The notes: generated by a model not told the origin, from the sequence alone. Positions 16,401 through 25,626 are shown, counted from the first letter of the stretch. The stretch: 37,791 bases of DNA from Paracoccaceae bacterium (GCA_902512685.1 CABXKH010000018.1:1-37791); one strand, 5' to 3'. Program-made: numbers and translations.

Positions 16401-18002
16401 ATGATGACATTTGGACGGGTAAACCCGCAATATCAACTAGAAGATCAGGGGATTAACGGGTTAGGGAATGTCTATTATAACGATTTTGCACCAGACTTGA
16501 TTGCCGCCGCGCTCAAGCGCAATGAGGGCACATTGGGACAGGGCGGGACATTTTTGGTCAGCACTGGAAAATTCACCGGCCGCTCCCCCAAAGATAAGCA
16601 TGTGGTCTATACCGACAAAGTCGCCGATCACATTTGGTGGGATAATAACGCTAAAATGTCCCCAGAGGGCTTTGATCGGCTGCGCGATGACATGCTGGGC
16701 CATATGTGCGGCAAAGATTATTTTGTACAGGATCTGATTGCCGGTTCCGACCCATTGGTCTCTATCAATGTGCGTATGGTGACCGAATTGGCTTGGCATG
16801 GACTTTTTATTCGCCACATGCTGCGCAGGCCCGAGCGTGCCGCACTGGATCAGTTTTTGCCCGATTTTACAGTGATCAACTGCCCGAGTTTCCAAGCGGA
16901 CCCCGCACGCCATGATTGCCGTAGTGAAACGGTTATTGCGATGAATTTTGATCAAAAGCTCATTTTGATCGGCGGGACCGAATATGCCGGCGAGAACAAA
17001 AAATCTGTTTTCACTCTGCTCAATTATTTGCTGCCTGAAAAAAACATCATGCCGATGCATTGCTCGGCCAACCACGCCACTGGAAACCCGGTGGACACGG
17101 CGGTGTTCTTTGGTTTGTCCGGCACCGGAAAAACCACACTTTCGGCAGATCCGCTGCGCACTTTAATCGGCGATGACGAACATGGCTGGTCGGATCGTGG
17201 CACGTTTAATTTTGAAGGCGGCTGCTATGCCAAGACGATCAATTTAAGCGCTGAGGCAGAGCCCGAAATTTATGCGACAACCCGTAAGTTTGGAACCGTT
17301 ATCGAAAACATGGTGTTTGATGCAGATACCAAAGAGCTTGATTTTGATGATGATAGCCTGACCGCAAATATGCGCTGTGCCTATCCGCTTGAGTATATAG
17401 CCAATGCATCGGATACGGCGCTGGGCGGTCATCCAAAAAATATCATTATGCTGACCTGCGATGCCTTTGGTGTGCTTCCCCCAATCGCGCGGCTTTCGCC
17501 GGCGCAGGCGATGTATCATTTCCTGTCCGGATTTACCTCAAAGGTGGCCGGAACCGAGCGCGGGGTTACCGAACCCGAGCCAACTTTTTCAACCTGTTTT
17601 GGCGCGCCGTTTATGCCGCGCCGCCCCGAAGTTTATGGCAATTTGTTACGCTCAAAGATTGCCAGTCATGGCGCAACATGCTGGTTGGTCAATACCGGTT
17701 GGACAGGCGGCGCCTATGGCACGGGCCAGCGGATGCCAATTAAAGCCACACGTGCGCTGCTGACAGCGGCCCTGAATGGATCCCTGTCAGAAGTTGAGTT
17801 TCGCAAAGATATGAACTTTGGATTTGATGTACCTATGACCGCGCCGGGCGTTGATCAGCAGTTGCTGGACCCCAAAAGGACTTGGGCTGACGAAGCGGCC
17901 TATGAGGCGCAGGCGCAAAATCTGGTGAAAATGTTTGCCGATAATTTTGAACAATATGTGCCGTTTATTGATGAAGATGTGAAAGCTATTGCAATCGGGT
18001 GA
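16401..18002 (+). CDS. pckA: Phosphoenolpyruvate carboxykinase (ATP)
   Basis: This 533-residue enzyme converts oxaloacetate and ATP to phosphoenolpyruvate, CO2 and ADP, the entry step of gluconeogenesis. Motifs are [16 protein letters not shown] (substrate region, about 54-69), [22 protein letters not shown] with a metal-binding lysine, the P-loop [11 protein letters not shown] at 238-248, [25 protein letters not shown], and [17 protein letters not shown]. The length is typical of bacterial ATP-type PckA. The start is ATG 16401 or 16404; AGGAG at 16392-16396 fits the second better. An upstream in-frame ATG at 16353 lies before the palindrome and is unlikely. Confidence 0.97.
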   Translation: MMTFGRVNPQYQLEDQGINGLGNVYYNDFAPDLIAAALKRNEGTLGQGGTFLVSTGKFTGRSPKDKHVVYTDKVADHIWWDNNAKMSPEGFDRLRDDMLGHMCGKDYFVQDLIAGSDPLVSINVRMVTELAWHGLFIRHMLRRPERAALDQFLPDFTVINCPSFQADPARHDCRSETVIAMNFDQKLILIGGTEYAGENKKSVFTLLNYLLPEKNIMPMHCSANHATGNPVDTAVFFGLSGTGKTTLSADPLRTLIGDDEHGWSDRGTFNFEGGCYAKTINLSAEAEPEIYATTRKFGTVIENMVFDADTKELDFDDDSLTANMRCAYPLEYIANASDTALGGHPKNIIMLTCDAFGVLPPIARLSPAQAMYHFLSGFTSKVAGTERGVTEPEPTFSTCFGAPFMPRRPEVYGNLLRSKIASHGATCWLVNTGWTGGAYGTGQRMPIKATRALLTAALNGSLSEVEFRKDMNFGFDVPMTAPGVDQQLLDPKRTWADEAAYEAQAQNLVKMFADNFEQYVPFIDEDVKAIAIG

Positions 18003-18026
18003 TAAACTATTTTGATCGGGTTTTAA

Positions 18027-18046
18027 GGCTCATTTGCCAAAGAGCC
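18027..18046 (+). terminator. Possible weak terminator after pckA
   Basis: GGCTCATTT / AAAGAGCC can form an 8-bp stem with one bulged A and a 3-base GCC loop 25 bases after the pckA stop. No T-run follows on the plus strand, so any termination here would be weak or Rho-assisted. Confidence 0.35.
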
Positions 18047-18077
18047 ATCGCGCCTGGGGATGGTTATTTAAGACGCT

Positions 18078-18845
18078 CTACCTCTTGTCAATTTCGTTTG
18101 GTGTCAGATCTGCAACAAACTCATAGGCATCACCGCGATACAGCGAACGGGTGAATTCCGATGCAATCCCATTGGCAAGATAGGCGACCCGTTCGATTTT
18201 CAACCCGGCAGACCCTTCGGGAATTTTCAATAATTCTGCATCTGCTTTTTTTAGATTAATCGCTGATATCTTTTGGGAAGCGCGTACGGGTGCATTGCCC
18301 ATGTTCTCTAACGTTGCATAGAGTGACTCATTAACCACATTAGGATCTGGCAATATTGCGACCGGAAGGGTGGCGCGCTCAACAGCCATCGGACGATCAT
18401 CAGCATAGCGCACACGCATTAAACGCGATACCATGGATCTTTGTGAGAGGCCCAAGGCAAAAATTTCATCTGGCGATGGATAAAACCGGCCTCTTTTTAT
18501 CCAGATTGATCGGGCAGTTAGGCCCCGCCGTGCCATTTCGGTGGAAAAAGAGGCAAGCAATGTCGTTGATTGCTGCATGTCACTGGGAGAAGCGGATACA
18601 AATGAGCCCGAGCCTCTTCGTTGGACAAGAGTTCCCTCGCGTACAAGAAGTTTAATAGCATTTCGCACAGTGACCCGGGATAAACCGGAAAATCCTGCTA
18701 AATCTCGTTCGGCTGGTAGGGCATCACTGTGCTCTAAGGCACCAGACAGAATTGCTTTTCTTATTAAGTTGCGCAGTTGTAAATATTTTGGGCCTTCACC
18801 TCGGTGGGTAAAGTGACATGGCTTAATAAACTCCCGTAGCGTCAT
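18078..18845 (-). CDS. GntR-family transcriptional regulator with UTRA domain (HutC subfamily)
   Basis: This 255-residue regulator has an N-terminal winged helix (about 15-82: LRNLIRKAILSGALEHSDALPAERDLAGFSGLSRVTVRNAIKLLVREGTLVQRRGSGSFV) and a C-terminal UTRA ligand-binding domain ending in SEFTRSLYRGDAYEFVADL. HutC-type members usually repress a nearby catabolic or uptake operon and are released by a small-molecule effector. The nearest candidate target is the PLP enzyme gene immediately upstream on the same strand, separated by 170 bases. Two identical palindromes lie in that gap. The effector is unknown. Confidence 0.93.
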   Translation of the reverse strand: MTLREFIKPCHFTHRGEGPKYLQLRNLIRKAILSGALEHSDALPAERDLAGFSGLSRVTVRNAIKLLVREGTLVQRRGSGSFVSASPSDMQQSTTLLASFSTEMARRGLTARSIWIKRGRFYPSPDEIFALGLSQRSMVSRLMRVRYADDRPMAVERATLPVAILPDPNVVNESLYATLENMGNAPVRASQKISAINLKKADAELLKIPEGSAGLKIERVAYLANGIASEFTRSLYRGDAYEFVADLTPNEIDKR

Positions 18846-18951
18846 AGAAAAAAGGGTCTTCCAAAAATAATGCAGCTGGCTGCGTCACTGTATCCTATAC
18901 CACTTCATGCCTCAGGAAAGGGTTATTATCGTGCAGGGCAATAAAGATTGA

Positions 18952-18981
18952 GCAATTGCGCCTTTGCAGAATCGCAATTGC
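18952..18981. promoter_or_regulatory. Twin GCAATTGC palindromes upstream of the GntR gene
   Basis: The 8-bp palindrome GCAATTGC occurs at 18952-18959 and 18974-18981, 22 bases apart, about 107-136 bases before the GntR start. Paired palindromes on the same helix face suit a dimeric regulator. Autoregulation by the adjacent GntR protein is a guess. Confidence 0.35.
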
Positions 18982-19015
18982 AGGTAAAAACACTCTGACA
19001 TGCCTAACGCGTCAT

Positions 19016-20299
19016 TTATTGCGTCGCATGCCCGGCTTTCTGTGTCAGCTTGGCAACAGCGGACAACAGCGCACTCACTTCGCTCAGGCTGTTGTAATGG
19101 CACAGTGAAATTCGCACGCAATCTGTCCACCCCATAGGGGTTAAAATATTGCCGGAATAATGGTCATCCTTGCGGGTATGGGTGCGGATGCCAAAGCCGC
19201 GCAGCGCGGTTACCAGATCAGCTGATGCCCATCCTTTTATCCGCATCGATACCAGTCCCTCGCGTCGGGGGTTATCTATCCCGCCGACGATCTCAACCCC
19301 GGGCAATTCGCTCAGTCCGGATAAATTTCCGGTGCCATAAAGCATGGCATCCGTCAGCGTAGCCTCGTGGGCATGGATCGCCTGACCCGCCGCAACAATC
19401 TTGTCTCGCCGGTCCGTTGAACTGGTAAATTGACCCCCGAGCCATTCAAAATGCGCAACGACATCCGAAAGCGTTGCATAGGCACCGGTATCGCGGGTGC
19501 CAAATTCCCAAGCCTGCTCTGGGCCGCCTATGAGCTGTTCGTGCGGTTGATCGGTCAGTCGATCTGCAACCCAAGCAAGCCCATAGCCATGGCGCGAGAA
19601 CATTTTATAAGGTGAGATCGCATAGCCGTCGACATTGTAGCTATCGAGATCAATGGCCCCATGGGCCGCGTGCTGAATGCCATCCACTATAATATAGCAG
19701 TCGGGCGATACAGCGCGAATAGCTTTAGAAACCGCGGCCACATCAACTCCCATGCCGGTCACAGGTGAAGTATGCAAAATGGTGGCAACGCGGGTATCAG
19801 CAGTGACCAAAGCAGCATAATCAGCCGCGTCCACGCTGCCGGTTTCCACATTATGGGGCACATTGACATAAGGTCTGCCGGAAATCTTGGCCCAATGCTG
19901 CGCAGCGCTGCGCGATGCCGGATGTTCCAGCGAACAGCCCAGCACACAGCCGTCTTTCGGGGCGGCCATGATTGCATTTCTAATCAGCCTGAATAAAAGC
20001 TCGGTGCCGCTTTCGCCAACAAAAAACTGCCCGCCGTTAGAGTTGAACAGAACCTGCATGTCAGCTTTGGCTTTGGCAATGATGTTCATCAGTGCTGCGC
20101 TGGCGGGATTGTCGCGCCCCTGATTGTCGGGAATGGCAGCAAACTTGGCCGAGGTGTCCACAACACTTTTCAGTGTCAATGCCCCACCGGCGTTTTCAAA
20201 AAAAGCCCTTTTGCCTTCAAAGGGGCAGGCATCGATATGGGCAAATCGATCGCGAACAGAGCTCAGTAACCCAGGAGTGTTTTCCAGCATGCGTATCAT
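19016..20299 (-). CDS. Class V PLP-dependent aminotransferase / cysteine desulfurase-like enzyme
   Basis: This 427-residue fold-type I PLP enzyme is of the NifS/kynureninase-like class V group. Visible features are RAFFENAGGALTLKSVVD near the start, FVGESGTELLFRL, SLEHPASRSAAQHWA, the cofactor aspartate D206 in IIVDGIQHAAHGAIDL, and the Schiff-base lysine K232 in YAISPYKMFSRHGYGLAWV. I see no clear cysteine-loop motif typical of housekeeping IscS, so a role other than iron-sulfur assembly is more likely. The GntR regulator downstream suggests an inducible catabolic function. Substrate unknown. It is divergent from the HMG-CoA lyase gene across 152 bases. Confidence 0.86.
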   Translation of the reverse strand: MIRMLENTPGLLSSVRDRFAHIDACPFEGKRAFFENAGGALTLKSVVDTSAKFAAIPDNQGRDNPASAALMNIIAKAKADMQVLFNSNGGQFFVGESGTELLFRLIRNAIMAAPKDGCVLGCSLEHPASRSAAQHWAKISGRPYVNVPHNVETGSVDAADYAALVTADTRVATILHTSPVTGMGVDVAAVSKAIRAVSPDCYIIVDGIQHAAHGAIDLDSYNVDGYAISPYKMFSRHGYGLAWVADRLTDQPHEQLIGGPEQAWEFGTRDTGAYATLSDVVAHFEWLGGQFTSSTDRRDKIVAAGQAIHAHEATLTDAMLYGTGNLSGLSELPGVEIVGGIDNPRREGLVSMRIKGWASADLVTALRGFGIRTHTRKDDHYSGNILTPMGWTDCVRISLCHYNSLSEVSALLSAVAKLTQKAGHATQ

Positions 20300-20317
20300 C
20301 CGTCATTTCATCTTTTC

Positions 20318-20329
20318 CGCATTAATGCG
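20318..20329. promoter_or_regulatory. 12-bp palindrome between divergent genes
   Basis: CGCATTAATGCG is a perfect palindrome 19 bases upstream of the PLP enzyme start, in the gap shared with the HMG-CoA lyase gene. It could be an operator. The regulator is not identifiable. Confidence 0.35.
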
Positions 20330-20451
20330 CAATTCTGGTGCGGGCGGCAACCACAATTAAAACAGTTGGCTTGCACTTTCTATTGGGCGAGCTTTAGAGT
20401 GGCCCACAGGTTTAGGCCTTATGGGCGCAATGGCAAAAACAGGGATATCAT

Positions 20452-21303
20452 ATGGCTGACGCTGTCACTTTGTTTGAAGTAGGCCCGCGCGACGGGCTTC
20501 AAAACGAACCTAGATCCATTCCTGCCAAAGATAAAATCCACTTGGTCAACGAATTGTCGGCCTGTGGGTTTCAAAAAATCGAGGTGACAAGTTTTGTCAG
20601 CCCCAAGTGGGTGCCGCAAATGGGCGACGCCGCAGAGGTTTTAAATGCAATCGAGCGCCGCGCAGGGGTATCCTATGCCGCCTTGACGCCAAACGCGCGG
20701 GGGTTTTCCGACGCGGTGGCGGCCAAGGCTGATGAGGTGGCGATTTTTGGGGCCGCCTCGGAAGGCTTTAGCCAAGCCAATATCAATTGCTCAATCGCCG
20801 AAAGCCTTGCCCGCTTTGTGCCGATCATTGAGGCTGCTAAAGTGGCAAATATTCCGGTGCGTGGATATGTATCCTGCATCACCGAATGCCCCTATGATGG
20901 CGCTGTGCCCCCGGATACGGTTGCGGCGGTTGCGCAAGATTTGTTCAATATGGGATGTTATGAAATCAGCCTTGGCGATACAATTGGCGCGGCTACCCCC
21001 ACAACAATCAATGGCGTGTTTGACGCGGTTTTAGAGCGCTTGCCCGCTGCCGTTCTGGCTGGTCATTTTCACGACACCAACGGGCAGGCACTGGCTAATA
21101 TCGAAACATCTCTGGCTCGGGGGGTGCGGGTGTTTGATGCGGCCGTTGGTGGTTTGGGCGGCTGTCCCTATGCGCCGGGTGCCAAGGGCAATGTTGCCAC
21201 CGAAGCTGTCGCTCAGCGCCTTGCCACTCTGGGTTTAGACACCGGGCTTGACGTGCAAAGGCTGCAGAACGCGGCTGATTTTGCCAAAGAACTAAGGACT
21301 TGA
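20452..21303 (+). CDS. Hydroxymethylglutaryl-CoA lyase
   Basis: This 283-residue enzyme cleaves HMG-CoA to acetyl-CoA and acetoacetate, the last step of leucine catabolism. It has the HMGL signature VGPRDGLQNEP (10-20), EVTSFVSPKWVPQMGDA, the metal-binding HFHDTNGQALANI and the catalytic cysteine loop GGLGGCPYAPGAKGNVATE. Length matches bacterial MvaB/LiuE. The next gene follows after one base, so the two are cotranscribed. In many Rhodobacterales they sit with isovaleryl-CoA dehydrogenase and methylcrotonyl-CoA carboxylase, but those genes are not in this window. Confidence 0.95.
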   Translation: MADAVTLFEVGPRDGLQNEPRSIPAKDKIHLVNELSACGFQKIEVTSFVSPKWVPQMGDAAEVLNAIERRAGVSYAALTPNARGFSDAVAAKADEVAIFGAASEGFSQANINCSIAESLARFVPIIEAAKVANIPVRGYVSCITECPYDGAVPPDTVAAVAQDLFNMGCYEISLGDTIGAATPTTINGVFDAVLERLPAAVLAGHFHDTNGQALANIETSLARGVRVFDAAVGGLGGCPYAPGAKGNVATEAVAQRLATLGLDTGLDVQRLQNAADFAKELRT

Positions 21304-21304
21304 A

Positions 21305-22090
21305 ATGGATAATTTTACCACCATCAATACGGAAATTGACACCCGTGGGGTGGTGCATCTGACCCTCAACCGGCCGGAAAAGAAAAATGCTCTATCGGCG
21401 CAGATGATTGCCGAATTAACCGAATTTGCGCAAACCATTGATCGCCAAAAATCTGCTCGGGTGGTGCTGCTGCGCGGGGCGGGGGATGTGTTTTGCGCCG
21501 GGGGCGATCTGGACTGGATGAAGCTGCAAATCAATGCGGATCGTGCTGGGCGTATGGCTGAAGCGCGCAAACTGGCGCATATGCTGCAAGTGATGAATGA
21601 ACTGCCGCTTCCAATGATAGGCGCGGTTCATGGCGGCGCCTTTGGCGGTGGGATCGGTATGGCCTGCGTCTGCGATGTGGTGATTGCCGCAAGTGGCACT
21701 AAATTTGGGCTGACCGAAACCCGGCTTGGGCTTATTCCGGCAACCATCAGCCCTTATGTGATTGCCCGAATGGGTGAAGGCAAAGCCCGGCGGGTATTTA
21801 TGTCAGCGCGGATATTTTCAGCTGCTGAGGCTCAAGCGCTTGATTTAATAACGGATCAAGTGCCTGCCGCGCAACTTGAGGCCCGAATTGAAGCTGAAAT
21901 TGCGCCTTATCTCAAAGTTGCCCCGGGCGCGGTTGCAGCATCTAAATCGCTTGCGCGTGCGCTGGGGCCGCGGATTGATGCTGAGGTGATTGAAGAGACG
22001 GTCAAGCAGCTTGCAGATACATGGGAAGGCGTTGAAGCCAAAGCGGGTATCGACGCCTTTTTAAGCAAAAGCAAAGCGCCTTGGGCCTGA
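21305..22090 (+). CDS. Enoyl-CoA hydratase family protein, probable methylglutaconyl-CoA hydratase
   Basis: This 261-residue crotonase-fold enzyme has TLNRPEKKNALSAQMIAEL near the start, the oxyanion-hole motif RGAGDVFCAGGDLDWMK, and HGGAFGGGIGMACVCDVVIA with TETRLGLIPATISPYV, where a glutamate in the EtrLG motif is the usual hydratase catalytic residue. It starts one base after the HMG-CoA lyase stop. That pairing makes 3-methylglutaconyl-CoA hydratase (LiuC), which produces HMG-CoA in leucine breakdown, the most likely role. A broader enoyl-CoA hydratase activity cannot be excluded. It converges with the di-haem protein gene, 8 bases away. Confidence 0.92.
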   Translation: MDNFTTINTEIDTRGVVHLTLNRPEKKNALSAQMIAELTEFAQTIDRQKSARVVLLRGAGDVFCAGGDLDWMKLQINADRAGRMAEARKLAHMLQVMNELPLPMIGAVHGGAFGGGIGMACVCDVVIAASGTKFGLTETRLGLIPATISPYVIARMGEGKARRVFMSARIFSAAEAQALDLITDQVPAAQLEARIEAEIAPYLKVAPGAVAASKSLARALGPRIDAEVIEETVKQLADTWEGVEAKAGIDAFLSKSKAPWA

Positions 22091-22098
22091 CTAAAAGT

Positions 22099-23391
22099 CT
22101 AATCTACCGGTAGTCCGCTTGGCACTGTATCGGGTGCGCCTAAGGGCCGCGTCAGCGCCGTTTTTCCCGTGAGAGCATGCATAAAGGCAACCAGATCGCG
22201 GAGCTCGTGATCCGCAAGGTCAACCGGTTCGATATCCAGCTTTTCTGCTTGCCGCGCCATTTCCAGTTTGTCGCTTTGAATGACAAAATCAATGTCCTCA
22301 AGCCATGGAACTGAGGGTAGGTTGGACATATCTCGTGTCCATTCTAAGCGGGCTTTCGCTGGGTTCAAGTGATGCCGGATAATGCCCTCTAGTGTTGGGT
22401 AGGCGCCATTGTGACCATAGGGGGCGGTCAGGGCAATATTGCGCAGCCTTGGGGTTTTGAACCGATAGGCGTCCTCAAGCGCATCGCTTTCGCCCATCCT
22501 TCCAACATCGCGGGGCATCGGGTCAAACCGGCGGGTTCGCCCGGGGCCAAACGCCGGCAGGCCGAGCGCGTGGAATTTTTGATCGCTGAGCAAGGGGCCG
22601 CTGTGACAAGAGCTGCAGTTGGCCTGGCCAAAAAACAACTGCCGACCGCGCTCGGCGGCTGGCTCAAGCGCGATGCCCTCTGTAAGAAGGGCATCATAGG
22701 GGCTGTCAAAGTTTTGCCACTCGTGATTGATGAACTGACCAAGAGCCTCTGCAATTTCAACGATTGAAACCTGTTCAGGTTTGTCGATGTTATCAAAAGC
22801 TGCAACAAACATATCGCCATATTCGGGAATAATCCGGACCCGTTTTGCCAATATTGGCCAAGAGGCATCAATGCGGTCGTGCACGGCCCCAGCGATTTCA
22901 TTTTCCTTTGGATTACCGGCCATTTCAAATTGCGCAACCATGGGAAAAACCGCCTGCGCAGCGATTACCGTATCAAGACCCGATGGCAACCATTCTTCAG
23001 CAGGAGAGTTGAACGAATTGCCATAAAGATCGCTAATTTCCAAGCGGCCATCTACAAAGACAACGGTGATGGATTTATGCCCCAGATTCCAAAGTGATGT
23101 GGCATTGCGCGGTATGCGTTTGCGAATGCGGTCATCCCCGGTTCCGGCGGTGCGTGCGATGCTAAGACCGCTGCCACCTTCGCCGATACCCAAGCTAAGC
23201 CCATCGCTGCCCCCATGATCATGGTGATGGCAGGTGCCACAACTTATATTGCGGTTGCCGGATAAGATTTTGTCGTAAAACAGCAGCTGGCCGATTTTAA
23301 CTTTATCCGGTTGCGTGGGTTGAAATTGGTCTTTTGACAGTATCGGCGTCTGGCCATATCCGACCCCAGCCGTTAATATTGTAATGCACAA
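22099..23391 (-). CDS. Di-haem cytochrome c peroxidase / MauG family protein
   Basis: This periplasmic c-type cytochrome of about 430 residues has two CxxCH haem sites: CGTCH near 51-55 and CSSCH near 259-263, with intervening IDASWPILAKRVRIIPEYGDMFVAAF, QLFFGQANCSSCHSGPLLSD and PRLRNIALTAPYGHNGAYPTLEGIIRHH. These fit the bacterial di-haem peroxidase/MauG superfamily, which reduces peroxide or oxidises protein cofactors. The frame stays open to 23844, but upstream of about 23420 it is only the shadow of the Sel1 gene. The first near-standard start is TTG 23391, which leaves a short signal peptide (TILTAGVGYGQ) and no good ribosome binding site. A non-standard start near 23418 would give a better leader. 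Its substrate is unknown. Confidence 0.85.
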   Translation of the reverse strand: MCITILTAGVGYGQTPILSKDQFQPTQPDKVKIGQLLFYDKILSGNRNISCGTCHHHDHGGSDGLSLGIGEGGSGLSIARTAGTGDDRIRKRIPRNATSLWNLGHKSITVVFVDGRLEISDLYGNSFNSPAEEWLPSGLDTVIAAQAVFPMVAQFEMAGNPKENEIAGAVHDRIDASWPILAKRVRIIPEYGDMFVAAFDNIDKPEQVSIVEIAEALGQFINHEWQNFDSPYDALLTEGIALEPAAERGRQLFFGQANCSSCHSGPLLSDQKFHALGLPAFGPGRTRRFDPMPRDVGRMGESDALEDAYRFKTPRLRNIALTAPYGHNGAYPTLEGIIRHHLNPAKARLEWTRDMSNLPSVPWLEDIDFVIQSDKLEMARQAEKLDIEPVDLADHELRDLVAFMHALTGKTALTRPLGAPDTVPSGLPVD

Positions 23392-23409
23392 TAGACCAAG
23401 GAAAAATAT

Positions 23410-23889
23410 ATGCGGTATTACATCAGTATTGCGTCGGTATTGATGCTGTGGGCTGTAGCAGCGTTTGCCGAAATAGAAGAGGCGCGCGATTTGATGGAAG
23501 AGGGCCGATTTGTGGAAGCACGCGAGTTGCTTTGGCCTGCCGCGCGCTCTGGCAATGCGGATGCCGAAGAATTGATCGGTGTGATGTATGCCATGGGTTT
23601 GGGGGTTGAACAGGACTACCAACGCGCGTTCGACTGGTATCTTCGCAGTTCGATGAAAGGTCATCCGGGGGCGCAATCTGGTGTTGGCTGGTATTACGAA
23701 GTTGGTCTTGGCATGCCAACGCCGGATTTGATGCGCGCCTATATGTGGTATGTTCTGTCCGCGATTGGCGGAGACCCTGATGCAGCGATCAGCCAAGAAG
23801 AGGTGGTTAAAAAAATGACCCAAGAACAGATTGAAAAGGCGCATGAGTTGATCGATGATTACCGTGTGTGGCTGTATCCGTTTAGATAG
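23410..23889 (+). CDS. Secreted Sel1-repeat protein
   Basis: This 159-residue protein has a signal peptide (MRYYISIASVLMLWAVAAFA, likely cut after residue 20), then Sel1-like helical repeats: ARELLWPAARSGNADAEELIGVMYAMGLGVEQDYQRAFDWYLRSSMKGHPGAQSGVGWYYEVGLGMPTPDLMRAYMWYVLSAIGGDPDA. Such solenoids mediate protein-protein contacts, probably in the periplasm. AAGGA lies 7 bases before the ATG. It is divergent from the di-haem protein, with the start regions 18 bases apart or overlapping, so the two probably share control. The specific partner is unknown. Confidence 0.88.
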   Translation: MRYYISIASVLMLWAVAAFAEIEEARDLMEEGRFVEARELLWPAARSGNADAEELIGVMYAMGLGVEQDYQRAFDWYLRSSMKGHPGAQSGVGWYYEVGLGMPTPDLMRAYMWYVLSAIGGDPDAAISQEEVVKKMTQEQIEKAHELIDDYRVWLYPFR

Positions 23890-24217
23890 TAACGATCGAA
23901 GGGCTCAATGCAACAGATGGCAGAGCTTTAAAGAGAGTTTCGCACCCCATTTTGATTGATGCAACTGAGTATTAATCAGATTTTGATGAAAATCTTATTG
24001 TGGATTTGATTTTTACCCAGCTGACCTGAAGAAACAATTGAGAAAAAACCGATTATGAGAGCAAAGCATGAGGCGTTTCTTGGCGAACCACCAAAGGTTG
24101 GCCTTTGCTGCTGACAGGTGACCACGGTTACGTCAGTTAAAAAGTGCCCAGTCTTCCCCAAATGTATGTGCGCTAGGGCAGTTTCTGTCGTTTTATGTGC
24201 CCTGCTTGATCTGACTA
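23890..24217. other. Intergenic stretch without a supported gene
   Basis: This 328-base gap between the Sel1 gene and the convergent aldo/keto reductase holds only short open frames without recognisable domains. A small hairpin (CAAAGG TTGG CCTTTG, 24092-24107) is visible. It lacks a T-run, so I do not call it a terminator. I see no tRNA. Confidence 0.6.
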
Positions 24218-25108
24218 TTAAGGCACCTCTTGGCCAAGCGCGGCGGTATATATTTCATACCAAGTTTGCCGGTCAATCGAGACAGATAGCGCATCCGATA
24301 GGGATTTTATCCGCGTGATCGAATTGGTGCCCATCACCGGGATGATCTGTGCCGGGTGCGCTAAAAGCCATGCCACTGCAACGGCCGCGGCATCAACGCC
24401 CTGATTTGAACCGATCCGGGATAAAAGGTTGAGAAGGGTTTGGTTCTCGGTTGCAAATAAAGCCCCCCCTGCCAGCGGCGACCAAGCCATGATCGGGGTG
24501 GCGTTCATTTGGTGAAAGGCAACATCACCGTTGGTAAGCGGGTGATGCGCCATCACGCTCAGCTCAATCTGATTGGTGACCAGTTGGGTTTTCATCGCCG
24601 ATTGCAGAAGTTGCCAATCATGCGGGCGAAAATTTGACGTGCCAACTGCGCGGACCTTGCCGCTGACAACCAATTCATCTAGGGCCGCGCCGGTTTCAAA
24701 ATGGTTCATTAACGGGTCGGGCCGGTGCAGGAGCAATAGATCAATATGATCGATAGCCATCAAACGCAAAGAATGATCGACCGAGGACAGTATATGCGCC
24801 CGACTGGTGTCATAATATTTCACCCGTGCCTTTTGGTGGCGTCCAACTGGGGCAATGATATCGCATTTGGTGACAATTTCGATTTGATTGCGCAGCGCCG
24901 TACCGTGCAGCGCGTTCCCAAATACTTCCTCGGACCGATAGCCTCCATAGATGTCAGCCTGATCAATCGTGGTGATCCCTTGATCAAGGCAGGCGCCCAG
25001 CTTGTTTCGAATGTGCTCGGCACTGATATTTTGGTCGTCCGTGAGGCGCCATTTTCCATAGGCCAGCCGGGATAGCTCAAGCTGCGGGGATAGCTTAACG
25101 CGCTGCAT
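24218..25108 (-). CDS. Aldo/keto reductase, YdhF-like
   Basis: This 296-residue NADPH-dependent oxidoreductase has the AKR barrel motifs GITTIDQADIYGGYRSEEVFG (catalytic D49 and Y54), VTKCDI (K81), LLLLHRPDPLM (H128), VGTSNFRPHDWQLL, TNQIELSVM and the cofactor-binding GTNSITRIKSLSDAL. The sequence closely follows E. coli YdhF in layout. ATG 25108 is chosen because AGGAG lies 9 bases upstream; an in-frame TTG at 25129 has no such site. The physiological substrate of this branch is unknown. It is convergent with the Sel1 gene and divergent from the adhesin, with a long AT-rich region between. Confidence 0.9.
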   Translation of the reverse strand: MQRVKLSPQLELSRLAYGKWRLTDDQNISAEHIRNKLGACLDQGITTIDQADIYGGYRSEEVFGNALHGTALRNQIEIVTKCDIIAPVGRHQKARVKYYDTSRAHILSSVDHSLRLMAIDHIDLLLLHRPDPLMNHFETGAALDELVVSGKVRAVGTSNFRPHDWQLLQSAMKTQLVTNQIELSVMAHHPLTNGDVAFHQMNATPIMAWSPLAGGALFATENQTLLNLLSRIGSNQGVDAAAVAVAWLLAHPAQIIPVMGTNSITRIKSLSDALSVSIDRQTWYEIYTAALGQEVP

Positions 25109-25626
25109 CACTTTTTGCTCCTGGTTCAATCGGTGTTTTGCTGTTCTTTGCAGGCCCTTTGGTCTTGATTGTTAATTAGCGGTTCTAATCTAAAGAGCAA
25201 AGCCGAACCTGAAAATTATACATAATTTGATGCGAAAAAATGGCTCCCAAAGATCAATTAAATTGCTTCGTCCACTTTGTAATATGGGACGTCAAAAGCA
25301 CCAAAGCAACTTGGGTTGTGGCCAAATAGCCGCGCTTTTTGGGATATGCTGCATCTTTTTTTCGTCTTCTCTGCCCAGATGGGCCTAGGGATATCGCCAG
25401 ATTTAGAATTTGAAATAAAGTGTGATTATTGAAGCGTTTACTGCCCTAAGAGGAAAATAAATTTGTAGCGAAAAGAACAATGATTATAGCGCCGTTCAAA
25501 AAAATGATATCCAAAAGGATTAAAAATAGCAAAAAAGGGTGGAAAAAGAAAAATAAATTCTATATTCTCGACATTATAAAAAAATGCAGCCCACAGATGG
25601 TTGCTCGAGGTAGAGTGGATAATATT
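25109..25626. other. AT-rich divergent intergenic region upstream of the adhesin
   Basis: This 518-base region is noticeably richer in A and T than the flanking genes and has no supported gene. The frame of the adhesin is open back to 25480, but that lysine-rich extension (KKMISKRIKNSKKGWKKKNK) has no family resemblance and is regarded as non-coding. The region probably holds the promoters of the secretion locus and the reductase. Confidence 0.6.

Noticed and set aside
23392-23844. Long upstream extension of the di-haem protein frame
   Set aside because: It is antisense to the well-supported Sel1-repeat gene and has no cytochrome similarity, so it is a shadow frame.
24118-24318. 66-codon plus-strand frame after the Sel1 gene
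   Set aside because: It overlaps the aldo/keto reductase coding end and has no domain or ribosome binding site.
25480-25626. Lysine-rich N-terminal extension of the adhesin frame
   Set aside because: The BapA-like similarity starts at MQAIKFVVRR (25627); the upstream part is AT-rich, low-complexity and looks like intergenic DNA.
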